Notes: a model not told the origin generated them from the letters alone. A stretch of 64,000 bases of DNA from Treponema sp. OMZ 787 (GCF_024181225.1 NZ_CP051198.1:2294001-2358000), one strand, 5' to 3'; shown: positions 9,157 to 18,280, counted from the stretch's first letter. Made by a program: numbers and translations.

Positions 9157-9753
9157 ATGAAGAGAAGCACTATCTTTAAGAAGGCAATCGTAACTACTGC
9201 CTTAATTCTTTCGGTATTTATTCTGGTATTTGGTTGTGACAATCCTATCGAAACACCAAAAAATACAAATGTCGGCTCTACTGAGGTTATCAGTATAACT
9301 ATAAACGGCGATACATACTTAAAAGAGGCCTCAAAAAAAGAGTTTAATATTCAAAAGGGAACAACATGGGCCGTAATTAAAAAAAGAGACGAAATTAAAA
9401 ATGTTGAATTTGAAGCAAGTTATCAACTTTCTAAATGGTTATTAAACGGCGAAACAGGAAGTGAACTTACCGATAATGTTAAATTTACAGAGAAAACCAT
9501 TCTTTATGCAAAATCTGAATCCATACCTGAAAACTCGGCCTATGTCAGCTGGGAAATAGCGGATAATAAGGGAGGATCGCTAAAAGCAGAATATGTTGAA
9601 AAAGGAATTAAAAAAACGCTTCCAATGGGAGGTAAAAAAATTCCGGTGGGCACTAAAATTGCTTTTACGGCCTTACCCGACAAAGAAAACTATTACGAGG
9701 TAGAAAGCTGGAATGCGGGGGGGGGGGGCTCTCCGTTTCTTCGGATAAGTTGA
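9157..9753 (+). CDS. Surface lipoprotein, 5' part, interrupted at a G12 tract
   Basis: 198 residues in the current reading state. It begins with a lipoprotein signal peptide (LILSVFILVFGCDNPIE, lipobox Cys) and enters beta-rich repeat domains resembling InlB/Listeria-Bacteroides repeats (VEFEASYQLSKWLLNG; FTALPDKENYYEVESWN). After ESWNA the frame runs through 12 consecutive Gs (9717-9728) and stops 25 bases later. ATG 9157 is chosen because GAGAGGG lies 6 bases upstream; ATG 9142 has no such site. One more G or two fewer would join it to the following 1095-codon frame, giving a protein of about 1293 residues. I interpret this as the OFF state of one gene. Confidence 0.8.
   Translation: MKRSTIFKKAIVTTALILSVFILVFGCDNPIETPKNTNVGSTEVISITINGDTYLKEASKKEFNIQKGTTWAVIKKRDEIKNVEFEASYQLSKWLLNGETGSELTDNVKFTEKTILYAKSESIPENSAYVSWEIADNKGGSLKAEYVEKGIKKTLPMGGKKIPVGTKIAFTALPDKENYYEVESWNAGGGGSPFLRIS
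9717..9728 (+). repeat. Homopolymeric G12 tract (phase-variation candidate)
   Basis: Twelve consecutive Gs inside a coding sequence of an AT-rich genome. The two flanking frames differ so that G13 or G10 would restore a single ORF and G12 does not. Slipped-strand mispairing at such tracts is the known basis of phase variation in several pathogens. Confidence 0.85.
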
Positions 9754-12700
9754 CAGCAGACCTCTCAGTGCATAATAAAAACGGCATAAAAGTTACGCTT
9801 AAGTTTATCAAAGAAAAAGCAGACTTAAACCTTAAAGCAGAAGCAAACGGAACTCTTCAAGCTAAGTGGACAGCAGGCAGCGAACCCGTTACCAAAACAA
9901 TTGATGAAAACACACATGAAACTATATCTATCGAAAAAGGCACAACAGTCGAATTAAACGCAATCCCTAAACCGGGCTATGAATTTGCAAACTGGACAAA
10001 GATACCCAATCCTAAAACAAACCCTAACATCATCACCGTAACGGAAAATATTGAGATAAGCGCTAAATTTAAAAAGATAATCCCTGTTCCAAAATACATA
10101 AAACTTAACGGCTATACTGTGGACCTAACCGATTGGAAGGTAAGTGTTCCTAACAGCTTGAAAGCTATAAATCAAGCCGAAGGAAAATTTACCGCAGGAG
10201 CAGCAGAGATTACTCCCGAAATTCAAATTGAAAACGGCCCTGTATCTCTTACCGAAGGAGTTGAAACTAAGGTTATTTTAAAAGTCATTGCTGTCGATGG
10301 TCAATACGGAGAATGGAAACAGACTATAAAAGTAAAATGCTTATCGCCTTCGGATCTGCCTGATTTAATCCTTAAATCTTTAAAAGTGCATGAAGAAGCG
10401 GCAGATTTAACTTCTATGTCGGTCAGTGTACCTAACGATAAGGAAACCATCACAAGTGCCAACATAAAAGCCGTTTTTTTTAGATTTTCAGAAGAGATTC
10501 AAAATATACAGGTAACTCAGGATCCCGTTTCAATTAATCTTACAGTAGGAGAACCTGCATCCATAACTCTTTCCGTTGCCGAAAAGTCGGGGGAAGGAGG
10601 CTATAAGGCTTGGACTCAAACCCTTTCTGTTACCCGAAAAAAACTTCCCGTAACAGGAGTGGAGCTTTCAGCTGCAACGCTTGACCTTGAAGTTGGAGAA
10701 CAGCATAAACTGACAGCAACGGTTCAGCCTTCAAATGCAACAAATCAAAATGTAGAGTGGAGGTCTGATAATAATGCGGCGGCCTCGGTTGAGCAAAATG
10801 GAACCGTTACGGCTAAAGGGCCCGGCACTGCAAAAATCACGGTAAAAACATTGGACGGTAACTTCGAAAAAACTTGTACCGTAAAAGTCGTACAAAAATT
10901 CACTGTAAACTTCGCTGTTGAAGGAAACGGAGGCTCCCTTGAAGTAAAGGCCGGAGAAAACGAGGTAACAAACAGTTCAAAACTACAGGCAGATACGCTT
11001 CTTAAATTTACAGCAATCCCGGAAGAAGGCTTTGAAATTTTAAACTGGGAAGGAATCAGTGCAAGTCCTGCTAATGCGGCAACCATTCAGCACAAATTAA
11101 CCGAAAACCTGAATGTAAAAGTAAAGTTTAAGAAAAAAACATATACGGTCATCTTTGAAGCGAATGGCGGAAATCCTGAACCCGAAAAACAAACTATTAG
11201 CCACGGAGATAAACTCACCGAGCCTTCTTCAATCACAAAAGCCGGAAATGACTTGGAAGGCTGGTATACTGACGATAAATTTACCTCAAAATGGAACTTC
11301 GAAACGGATAAAGTAACAGACAATATAAGGCTTTATGCAAAATGGGAAAAGAAAAAAATAACCGTCAAATTCGATACAGACAAAATAACAGCCTTCTTAA
11401 ACCGCTTAGGCTCAGAATTAGGTAACGATGACAAAGTTTTCATAGGAGATAAGATATATCTTAGTGCTTTCCCCCTTGAAGAAGGTAAAAAACCTTCATG
11501 GATAATAAACGGAAAGCCTTCATCCTCAATAAAACCTTATGCAAGCCCTGTGGGATTTCCCCATTTATATGAGTATACAGTAAAAGAAGAAGATGCCGAC
11601 AACCGCATTATCCGTTTTGACTATACTCCGGCTATGGCTGAAAAACTTACAATTGATTATGACAACTCAGTCAAAAGGATTTTTAGACCGGAAAACGGAA
11701 TGCCTGAAATAAATAAAGGTTCACAGGTAGATGAGGGTATAATAATTGTTATTGAAGCGAAGTTCGATGAAGGTATGATAATCGATCAATGTTTAGTAAA
11801 CGGTCATCCTGTCTCAGGCGAGATTATGATGGGACTTTTTGGCTATAAAATAAGCACGGCTGATGCAGACAGCAATAAAATGCTAAACTTCAGCTGTACG
11901 CCAAAAACACCTTCTACAGGAACCGTACACTGGGATAATGAAAAAAGCACCATGACCTGTATAAAAAATAACCAACACGGTAATGGTACCTCAATAACTA
12001 GCGGCGATCAGGTACAAGAAGGAGATATGCTTTCCTTTACTGCTAATCCTACAGACGGGCAAATAGTCGATGAGTGGACCGTAAACGGTAAGAAAGTATC
12101 AAACCACTCAGGTGACGGGCCTAACAGGTTTTGGCTCAACGTAAAGCCTGAACACCTAACAAGCGGCACACTTACAATAAGCTATACCACAAAAGGAGCA
12201 GCAACAGGAAGCATAAAATTTGAAAATCCCATGACCTGTATAAAAAATAACCAACACGGTAATGGTACCTCAATAACTAGCGGCGATCAGGTACAAGAAG
12301 GAGATAGACTTAACTTTTATGTCAATCTTCCTCAAGGAAAAGTGGTCGGTAAGTGGATGGTAAATGGTACTCAAATATCAAACGGATCGGGGGGTGAATA
12401 TCATCAGTTTTGGCTTACCGTACAGGCTAAACACTTTAAAGACAATATACTCAACATAAGCTATACCTTAATACCTGCGGCTCAGACAAAGGTAAACTTT
12501 GACGGCAACATAAGGTGTTCTGTAAACCGAAATGGAACAAACATTAATGTAGAATCCGATAAGACTATTGTTTATGAAGGAGAATCTCTAGACTTTAAAG
12601 CTCTGGGTATGACTGATTCTGCCGTTAAAAGCTGGAAGATAAATGACAAGAAACCTCAAGGCTGGAATGGGCAAGAAAATACATGGTTTAATGTTACGGT

Positions 12701-13037
12701 AATGAAATTTTATATATCTCAGAGTTCAGGAGGCCCTATAATGGTAAGCTGCGAGCTTAAAGAGGGCTTGAAGAGTTCAGCCTTGGGCTTTGATTCAGAT
12801 AAGATAAAATGTCTACAAAACAGCTATAGCAATAGCTATGAACTTAATTCGGGCCTAAGAGTTTATGCAGATGTCAGACTTGAATTTAATGCTCTTTTAT
12901 CCGATTCCGAGCAAGTAAAAAGCTGGAAAATCAACGGTATTGAGCAGGAAAATAGCGGACACAAAAATTTCAGTTACATGGTGCAAGAATCAGACCTAAA
13001 CGGAGATCACTTTACCGTAGAAATAGTGCTTAAATAA
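9750..13037 (+). CDS. Surface lipoprotein, 3' part (Big_2 and InlB-type repeats)
   Basis: 1095 open codons that continue the interrupted lipoprotein; the frame is open back to the G tract, and the TTG at 9750 has no ribosome-binding site. In order: an InlB-like repeat, two cadherin-like/DUF5018-type modules (GYTVDLTDWKVSVPN; LTSMSVSVPN), a bacterial Ig-like Big_2 domain (VTGVELSAATLDLEVGEQ), another InlB repeat, a Listeria-Bacteroides repeat (VIFEANGGNPEPEKQTISHG), then about six related modules of about 80 residues each with a 'W-x-(I/V)-N-G' core. Two modules share a 78-base identical DNA segment. All domains are extracellular adhesive folds. Expression depends on the G tract. Confidence 0.8.
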   Translation: MTADLSVHNKNGIKVTLKFIKEKADLNLKAEANGTLQAKWTAGSEPVTKTIDENTHETISIEKGTTVELNAIPKPGYEFANWTKIPNPKTNPNIITVTENIEISAKFKKIIPVPKYIKLNGYTVDLTDWKVSVPNSLKAINQAEGKFTAGAAEITPEIQIENGPVSLTEGVETKVILKVIAVDGQYGEWKQTIKVKCLSPSDLPDLILKSLKVHEEAADLTSMSVSVPNDKETITSANIKAVFFRFSEEIQNIQVTQDPVSINLTVGEPASITLSVAEKSGEGGYKAWTQTLSVTRKKLPVTGVELSAATLDLEVGEQHKLTATVQPSNATNQNVEWRSDNNAAASVEQNGTVTAKGPGTAKITVKTLDGNFEKTCTVKVVQKFTVNFAVEGNGGSLEVKAGENEVTNSSKLQADTLLKFTAIPEEGFEILNWEGISASPANAATIQHKLTENLNVKVKFKKKTYTVIFEANGGNPEPEKQTISHGDKLTEPSSITKAGNDLEGWYTDDKFTSKWNFETDKVTDNIRLYAKWEKKKITVKFDTDKITAFLNRLGSELGNDDKVFIGDKIYLSAFPLEEGKKPSWIINGKPSSSIKPYASPVGFPHLYEYTVKEEDADNRIIRFDYTPAMAEKLTIDYDNSVKRIFRPENGMPEINKGSQVDEGIIIVIEAKFDEGMIIDQCLVNGHPVSGEIMMGLFGYKISTADADSNKMLNFSCTPKTPSTGTVHWDNEKSTMTCIKNNQHGNGTSITSGDQVQEGDMLSFTANPTDGQIVDEWTVNGKKVSNHSGDGPNRFWLNVKPEHLTSGTLTISYTTKGAATGSIKFENPMTCIKNNQHGNGTSITSGDQVQEGDRLNFYVNLPQGKVVGKWMVNGTQISNGSGGEYHQFWLTVQAKHFKDNILNISYTLIPAAQTKVNFDGNIRCSVNRNGTNINVESDKTIVYEGESLDFKALGMTDSAVKSWKINDKKPQGWNGQENTWFNVTVMKFYISQSSGGPIMVSCELKEGLKSSALGFDSDKIKCLQNSYSNSYELNSGLRVYADVRLEFNALLSDSEQVKSWKINGIEQENSGHKNFSYMVQESDLNGDHFTVEIVLK
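11950..12027 (+). repeat. 78-bp exact direct repeat, copy 1
   Basis: Identical to 12229-12306, spaced 279 bases (93 codons) apart in the same frame. Both begin MTCIKNNQHGNG. Recombination between copies would delete one module without shifting the frame. Confidence 0.95.
12229..12306 (+). repeat. 78-bp exact direct repeat, copy 2
   Basis: Second copy of the direct repeat at 11950-12027. Perfect identity within otherwise diverged modules points to recent duplication or gene conversion. Confidence 0.95.
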
Positions 13038-13059
13038 TTTTTAAGTAATTATCCTGCAA

Positions 13060-13096
13060 AAAAAGCGGCCTGCACCTAGGTGCAGGCCTTTTTCTT
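13060..13096. terminator. Bidirectional terminator
   Basis: A perfect 22-base palindrome (13067-13088) of the form GGCCTGCACC...GGTGCAGGCC, with an A-run before and a T-run after. It can terminate both the lipoprotein gene (plus) and the AAA/nuclease gene (minus). Confidence 0.85.
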
Positions 13097-13104
13097 AATT
13101 AGGC

Positions 13105-14715
13105 TTAAAGCTCTTCAATAATCCACTCCCCGACGGTCTTTTCTTCCGGGTCAAAGCTGACACCGATTAGAACTATCTTTTTGTTTTCTGCCTTAAACCT
13201 TTCGGCATAGTTTTTTTCTTTGATTTGTTTTAAGGCGGCAGCGGCATCTTCTTTCAGCTTAAACTCAAAGATGTAAATCCTTGAGTCAGTTTTTATTACG
13301 GCATCCGTTCTTCCATTGGAAACAGGAGTTTCAAGCTCGATAAACTGTCCTAAAAGAGCAAAGACCAAGTATACGCACACTTGAAAATTATGCTCCCTCA
13401 AGGCGATGCTTTCACCGCTTTCTTTTTTTACGGTATCATAGGGGAGACTTGCCATTATCGACTTTAGCCTTTGCATAAACTCCTCTACCCGGCCCGCGAT
13501 TATATCCCGATAAAATTGAGCTATGCAGAACGGCCCTTCCGCATAGACTACATTGCAATAGTTCGGGAAAAGGTTATATAAAAAGCCGTATCTGACCTCG
13601 TCATTCGGGAAGCCCAACCTGTAAAGCTGCAAGTGCTTATCATAGCCCTTTATCGTTAAATAACCTGCTTGAAACAATACGGGTATTTCCGAGCCCGCCT
13701 CAGCCCTGTAATCGGATAGTCCAGCCGAAGTCATCTCAACATTGCCGTCAAGATTGGGAATGTGATAATCGCTCCGCTTTAAAGAGTTTACCAAAAATGT
13801 AGGCGTTCCCGTCGCAAACCAATAATACTCAAATTGATTCCCGAAAAATACATTTAGTAAGCTGAAGGGATTGTACATTCTTTCCGTTTCAGGCACAAAG
13901 CAATAGCCGTCATATTTTTGCTGCAAGGTTTTGATACAGTCCTCATAGCTTAGCTCATTTGCTTCGGCTAACTTCCTTATTTCGGGCTCAAATGTTTTTA
14001 GGAGCTCTGTATGAGTTATTCCGCAGATGCCTGAAAATTGAGGGACTAAACTAATATCGTTTAAGTTGTTTAGATCGCTGAATATGCTGACCTTGCTGAA
14101 TTTTGTCACTCCCGTTAAAAATGCAAGGCGTATATATTGGTCGGAACTTTTTAAAACCGAGTAAAAGGATTTTAAGACGGCACGGTACTCGTCATTCAAG
14201 GGCTGATTTTCCATAGAATATAAAAGAGGCTTATCGTACTCGTCTATCAGTACAACTACCTGTTTTCCGGTTTTTTCATAAGCTCTTTTTAAAAGGCCTT
14301 CAAAGCGTTTTGCAAAATTATCCTCAGCCTCGGATGTACCATATTTTTCTTCTAAATCGGACAAAAACACATTAAAATTGGTATTTAAGGCTTCAATACA
14401 GTCATATTTTCCGACATTAAAGTCCAAGTAAAAAACGGGATACTCCTGCCAAATTTCTCTTTTTCCCTTTTCGGCTTCTTCAAGTTTTTCGATTGCGAGG
14501 CCCTTAAACAATTCTTTTTTTCCTAAAAAATAAGCTTCCAATGTCGAAAGAAAAAGGCTTTTTCCGAACCTTCTCGGGCGGCTTAAAAAATAAACACGTC
14601 CTGTAGAGGCTAATTTATAAATATATTCGGTCTTATCTACATAGAGATAATTATCATCACGCAATACCTTAAAACTCTGTACACCTATAGGCAGTTTTCT
14701 ACTAAAATCCATCAT
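13105..14715 (-). CDS. AAA-ATPase-like protein with PD-(D/E)XK nuclease domain (copy 1)
   Basis: 536 residues. The N-terminal AAA-ATPase-like domain has a modified P-loop (RPRRFGKSLFLS, about residues 43-54), a Walker B-like VVVLIDEYDKP and a sensor-like FLTGVTKFSKVS. The C-terminus is a PD-(D/E)XK nuclease fold: GRTDAVIKTDS...IYIFEFKLKE, with D, E and K in place. This two-domain family (AAA-ATPase_like plus PDDEXK_9) is multicopy in Treponema and Bacteroidetes; a defence or mobile-element role is suspected but unproven. A close paralogue lies at 43745-45361 and a remnant at 8917-9033. The promoter puts the ATG 6 bases after its -10 box. Confidence 0.88.
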   Translation of the reverse strand: MMDFSRKLPIGVQSFKVLRDDNYLYVDKTEYIYKLASTGRVYFLSRPRRFGKSLFLSTLEAYFLGKKELFKGLAIEKLEEAEKGKREIWQEYPVFYLDFNVGKYDCIEALNTNFNVFLSDLEEKYGTSEAEDNFAKRFEGLLKRAYEKTGKQVVVLIDEYDKPLLYSMENQPLNDEYRAVLKSFYSVLKSSDQYIRLAFLTGVTKFSKVSIFSDLNNLNDISLVPQFSGICGITHTELLKTFEPEIRKLAEANELSYEDCIKTLQQKYDGYCFVPETERMYNPFSLLNVFFGNQFEYYWFATGTPTFLVNSLKRSDYHIPNLDGNVEMTSAGLSDYRAEAGSEIPVLFQAGYLTIKGYDKHLQLYRLGFPNDEVRYGFLYNLFPNYCNVVYAEGPFCIAQFYRDIIAGRVEEFMQRLKSIMASLPYDTVKKESGESIALREHNFQVCVYLVFALLGQFIELETPVSNGRTDAVIKTDSRIYIFEFKLKEDAAAALKQIKEKNYAERFKAENKKIVLIGVSFDPEEKTVGEWIIEEL

Positions 14716-14721
14716 ATCTTA

Positions 14722-14773
14722 AGTTTAGCACAAGGGCAACAGCTTGTCAATTATCAACGCTTTTTGTTATAAT
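14722..14773. promoter_or_regulatory. Divergent promoters sharing -35 DNA (AAA/nuclease gene and mazG)
   Basis: Minus strand: TTGACA (14750-14745), 17-base spacer, TAAACT (14727-14722), 6 bases, ATG 14715. Plus strand: TTGTCA (14744-14749), 18-base spacer, TATAAT (14768-14773), 10 bases, ATG 14784. The two -35 hexamers occupy the same five base pairs, so the polymerases should exclude each other. Confidence 0.75.
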
Positions 14774-14783
14774 GCTTGTCATT

Positions 14784-15629
14784 ATGAAAAATTCACAACT
14801 GATTGAGAGCTTTGAAGCTCTTTTTAATGTAATTAAAAGATTAAGAGACCCCGGAGGCTGTCCATGGGATATAGCCCAAACCCCGATGAGTATGCGCCGA
14901 CCCCTTTTGGAAGAGGCCTATGAGGCCGCCGATGCAATAGAAGAACACAAGACTTCCGGCAAGGATGCGGAACACGTAAAAGAAGAGCTCGGAGATGTTC
15001 TTTTAAACGTACTTATGATTTCGTATATGTACGAACAGGAAGGGCTTTTTTCGGCTGCCGACGTTATGAAAAACCTGACAGAAAAACTCATAAGAAGGCA
15101 CCCCCATGTCTTCGGAGAAACGGAGGGCTATGAAGGCCCTGAAAGCGATAAAAAGGCTTCGACCCCGGAATCAGTTTTAAACCAATGGGAAAACATAAAG
15201 GAAAAAATCGAAAAACCTAAGGCTGAATCGATTTTGGATTCCATCCCTAAAAACTTTCCGCCCATGCTTAGGGCCTTAAAGATTTCAAAAAAAGCTGCAA
15301 AGGCAGGCTTTGAGTGGAACGAAATAGGAGGAGTCATCGAAAAAATAAAGGAAGAAACGGAAGAATTTGCCGAAGCCGTTAAATCGGGTTCTCAGTCCGC
15401 TATGGAAGACGAGATAGGAGATGTGTTTTTTGTTGCAGTAAACGCAGCCCGATTTTTAAAGATAGATCCCGAACTGGCCCTAATGCACGCAAACAAAAAA
15501 TTTGAAAGCCGTTTTAGATTTGTCGAAGCTGAGATGAAAAAAAACGGCTTTGACCTTTTACCTGAAAATTCTGAAAAAATGGAAGAATTTTGGAATAAAG
15601 CAAAACTGAAAGAGAAATCTAAAAACTAA
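14784..15629 (+). CDS. mazG: Nucleoside triphosphate pyrophosphohydrolase MazG
   Basis: 281 residues with two MazG domains, as in E. coli MazG (263 residues). The first holds RLRDPGGCPWD, the EEAYEAADAIEE helix and EELGDVLLNV. The second holds EWNEIGGVIEKIKEETEEFAEA and EDEIGDVFFV, where the acidic residues bind magnesium. It hydrolyses noncanonical or regulatory NTPs to NMP and pyrophosphate. The upstream ATG at 14772 overlaps the TATAAT box, so ATG 14784 is the start and the mRNA leader would be about 4 bases. Confidence 0.93.
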   Translation: MKNSQLIESFEALFNVIKRLRDPGGCPWDIAQTPMSMRRPLLEEAYEAADAIEEHKTSGKDAEHVKEELGDVLLNVLMISYMYEQEGLFSAADVMKNLTEKLIRRHPHVFGETEGYEGPESDKKASTPESVLNQWENIKEKIEKPKAESILDSIPKNFPPMLRALKISKKAAKAGFEWNEIGGVIEKIKEETEEFAEAVKSGSQSAMEDEIGDVFFVAVNAARFLKIDPELALMHANKKFESRFRFVEAEMKKNGFDLLPENSEKMEEFWNKAKLKEKSKN

Positions 15630-15640
15630 GATCCGCATAA

Positions 15641-15682
15641 AAAAAGAGTTTTGCCTAAAAGTACAAAACTCTTTTTTTTTAA
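15641..15682. terminator. Bidirectional terminator between mazG and the FKBP gene
   Basis: Inverted repeat of AAAAAGAGTTTTG and CAAAACTCTTTTT around a 10-base loop, with A-run and T-run flanks, between convergent genes. Confidence 0.85.
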
Positions 15683-15695
15683 ATACATCAAAAGA

Positions 15696-16460
15696 CTATT
15701 TTTTTGACGATTCTTTTTTGGGTGAGATACTTAAAAGCTCAATGTCAAATATCAACACAGCATTGCCGGGAATTATAATGGCAGAACCTTGAACAATTCC
15801 CTGCTCGCCATAGCCCAATGCAGGCGGAACATAAAGTCTGAATTTTGAACCGGGGCTCATAAGCTGCAAGCCTTCTTTCCAGCCGGGAATAACCCTTGAT
15901 AACTGAATCTTTACACTTGAACCGCTTTTATATGAATCATCAAAAACATTTCCGTCAATGAGTTTTCCGATATAGTTTACTTCAACCTCATCGGCTTCTG
16001 AAGGATAGATCTCATCCTTACCCTTTGAAAGCACCTCATACTGCAAACCCGATTCGGTAACCATAACACCTTCTTTAGCCTTGTTCTTTTCCAAAAAGGC
16101 ATTCGCTTCCTCAAGAGATTTTGCAGCTTTTTCCATTTGAGCTATTTGAAAGGCCTTATTTAAAACCATCTGAGCATCCTGAAGACCGGTTTCCTTAAAA
16201 TCCTTGGCCATGGCCGCATTATAACCTTTTAAAATATGCTTAGGATTAACTTTTATACCGTCTTGCTTTACGGTTTGGGCAATGATAACGCCGAAGGCAT
16301 AACCTACCTCATCTTCGCTTACCGAAATATCTTCTTTTGCCTCGGCGGCATTACCTTCGGAAGAAGACTCAGATTCAGCCTTTTTTTCCTGACAGGATGT
16401 AAACACAAACAAAAGAAAGGCACAGCATAAAATGAGAGTAAAATTTTTAATAAATTTCAT
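15696..16460 (-). CDS. FKBP-type peptidyl-prolyl isomerase lipoprotein
   Basis: 254 residues. Lipoprotein signal peptide (LILCCAFLLFVFTSCQEK, lipidation Cys about residue 23), then an acidic linker, an FKBP_N helical dimerisation domain (about 45-145) and a C-terminal FKBP domain. The FKBP domain has VEVNYIGKLIDGNVFDDSY, VIPGWKEGLQLM and ALGYGEQG with the active-site aromatics. The architecture is that of FkpA/Mip, which fold or chaperone envelope proteins. The promoter is TTGACT-17-TAATCT at 16526-16498. Confidence 0.92.
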   Translation of the reverse strand: MKFIKNFTLILCCAFLLFVFTSCQEKKAESESSSEGNAAEAKEDISVSEDEVGYAFGVIIAQTVKQDGIKVNPKHILKGYNAAMAKDFKETGLQDAQMVLNKAFQIAQMEKAAKSLEEANAFLEKNKAKEGVMVTESGLQYEVLSKGKDEIYPSEADEVEVNYIGKLIDGNVFDDSYKSGSSVKIQLSRVIPGWKEGLQLMSPGSKFRLYVPPALGYGEQGIVQGSAIIIPGNAVLIFDIELLSISPKKESSKK

Positions 16461-16497
16461 AGAATAAATCCTTATAAATATTGAATATTAAAGCATA

Positions 16498-16558
16498 AGA
16501 TTATCAATCTTTTAAAAAACAGTCAATAGCTGGACTTTTATAAAAAATATGCTATAAT
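16498..16558. promoter_or_regulatory. Divergent promoters for the FKBP gene and the TGS/uridine-kinase gene
   Basis: Minus strand: TTGACT (16526-16521), 17-base spacer, TAATCT (16503-16498). Plus strand: TGGACT (16531-16536), 16-base spacer, TATAAT (16553-16558). Both genes then have normal leaders with a ribosome-binding site (TAGGAG before ATG 16593). Confidence 0.6.
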
Positions 16559-16592
16559 TGATGTAGTACAACTTAATTTCTAGGAGTGTCTT

Positions 16593-18245
16593 ATGGCTTC
16601 ATTTAAAATAACCTTTCCTGACGGAAATCAAAAAGAATTTGTTCATCCTGTAACTGCCCGGGAGCTGGTGCAATATTTTCCGGCATCGGCTGTTCCGATA
16701 GTAGGTATAAAGGTCAACAATTTGGTAGTTCCATTGAACAAAACCATCGATGTACAATCAAAGATTGAACCGGTAAAATTAACCGATCGTGAGGGATCAA
16801 ATTTTTACCGAAGAACACTCTGCCTTATTTTGGCTGCTGCAGCAAAAGAGCTATACCCCGGCTTGCGGCTTTTAATGGGACATAGTTTGGATTACGGTTA
16901 TTATTACACCCTTGAAGGAAAAAATTCGGGTAAGGTCGACTTTAAGGCTATCAAGGCAAAAATGGATGAAATGGTTGCTCAAGATATGCCTATCGATACC
17001 CATTGGCTTTCGTATGAAGAAGCCTTGGAAAAGTTCGAAAACTCAAATCAGCCGGATACCTACAGGCTTTTAAACTATACCAGTAAGCCGCGAATTTTAA
17101 TAAACCGCTTAGGTACTTATGAGGATCTTTATTTTCAACCCCTTATGGACAGAATAGGAGAAGTCAAGGTCTTTGATGTAATGCCCTATGATAACGGCTT
17201 TTTACTCCGCTTTCCGAAAACCTCATGCCCTGCAAAACTTTCCGAATTTAAAGATATACCCCATCTTTTTGAAATTTATAAAGAGTATAAGCAATGGGGA
17301 AAACTCGTAGGAGTTTCCTCGGTAGGCCAATTAAACGATTTAATCACTTCTAGGAAAATAAAAGATTATGTAGAAATTACCGAGATACTCCAAAACAACA
17401 AACTTGCCGAAATTGCAAAACAAGTAACGGCTAAAAAAACTGCAAGGGTAATTCTGATAGCAGGACCTTCAAGTTCCGGCAAAACTACTTCGGCAAAAAA
17501 GCTGTCAATGCAGCTTAAGGTTCTCGGCTACGTACCCAAGGTTATAAGCCTTGATGATTTTTACCTAGGCATAGCCAAAACGCCGAAAAAAGAAGACGGG
17601 AGGCCCGACTTTGAATGTGTTGAAGCCTTGGACATTGATCTTTTAAACGATGTCCTCCTCCGTTTATTCAATGGAGAAACGGTTGAAATGCCGTCCTACG
17701 ATTTTAAAATAAGTTCCCGCCGTCCTGAAGGCAAGATGTTCACTCCCGAAAAAAATACTATCTTTATCTTGGAAGGAATCCATGCTCTCAACGATAAACT
17801 TACGGCAAAAATAGACAAGTCACTAAAATTTAAGGTATATCTTTCGGCCCTTACACAGCTTAATTTGGATGACCACAACCGCATCCCGACCTCGGACAAC
17901 AGGCTTATAAGACGAATAGTGCGGGATGCCCAATTCAGAGGAAGTCCGGCTTCAAGGACAATAGGAATGTGGGGCGATGTACGAAGCGGAGAATCAAAAT
18001 ATATTTTCCCCTTCCAAGGAAATGCCGATGCAGTCTTTAACACGGCTTTGGACTACGAGCTTGCAGTCTTAAAAGTCTATGCAGAACCTCTTTTAAAGGC
18101 GGTAAAACCAAACCAAAAAGAATACAACGAAGCATCGCGGCTATTAACATTTTTAGGAAACTTTTTACCTCTTCCGGCCAGTTTTGTACATGGGCAATCG
18201 ATCTTGCGCGAATTTATAGGCGACAGCGATTTCTCGTACAGCTAA
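16593..18245 (+). CDS. TGS domain-uridine kinase fusion
   Basis: 550 residues. The N-terminus is a TGS domain followed by a segment like the editing region of threonyl-tRNA synthetase (FKITFPDGNQKEF; MGHSLDYGYYYT). The C-terminal half is a P-loop nucleoside kinase of the uridine kinase/phosphoribulokinase family: Walker A AGPSSSGKTTSAKKL, VISLDDFYLG, and IFILEGIHALND. Fusions of this kind occur in spirochaetes, clostridia and Bacteroidetes and are usually annotated uridine kinase. Substrate is presumed uridine/cytidine; what the TGS part does is not known. Strong TAGGAG ribosome-binding site. Confidence 0.88.
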   Translation: MASFKITFPDGNQKEFVHPVTARELVQYFPASAVPIVGIKVNNLVVPLNKTIDVQSKIEPVKLTDREGSNFYRRTLCLILAAAAKELYPGLRLLMGHSLDYGYYYTLEGKNSGKVDFKAIKAKMDEMVAQDMPIDTHWLSYEEALEKFENSNQPDTYRLLNYTSKPRILINRLGTYEDLYFQPLMDRIGEVKVFDVMPYDNGFLLRFPKTSCPAKLSEFKDIPHLFEIYKEYKQWGKLVGVSSVGQLNDLITSRKIKDYVEITEILQNNKLAEIAKQVTAKKTARVILIAGPSSSGKTTSAKKLSMQLKVLGYVPKVISLDDFYLGIAKTPKKEDGRPDFECVEALDIDLLNDVLLRLFNGETVEMPSYDFKISSRRPEGKMFTPEKNTIFILEGIHALNDKLTAKIDKSLKFKVYLSALTQLNLDDHNRIPTSDNRLIRRIVRDAQFRGSPASRTIGMWGDVRSGESKYIFPFQGNADAVFNTALDYELAVLKVYAEPLLKAVKPNQKEYNEASRLLTFLGNFLPLPASFVHGQSILREFIGDSDFSYS

Positions 18246-18280
18246 ATTTCAGCCTCGTAGACTAAAAAAGATATTTATGC

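Noticed and set aside
9750-9752. TTG as independent start of the 1095-codon frame
   Set aside because: No ribosome-binding site, no signal peptide, and the frame stays open upstream to the G tract.
13105-14715. AAA/PD-(D/E)XK gene as a transposase
   Set aside because: No terminal inverted repeats or target duplication around either copy, and the domains do not match transposases.
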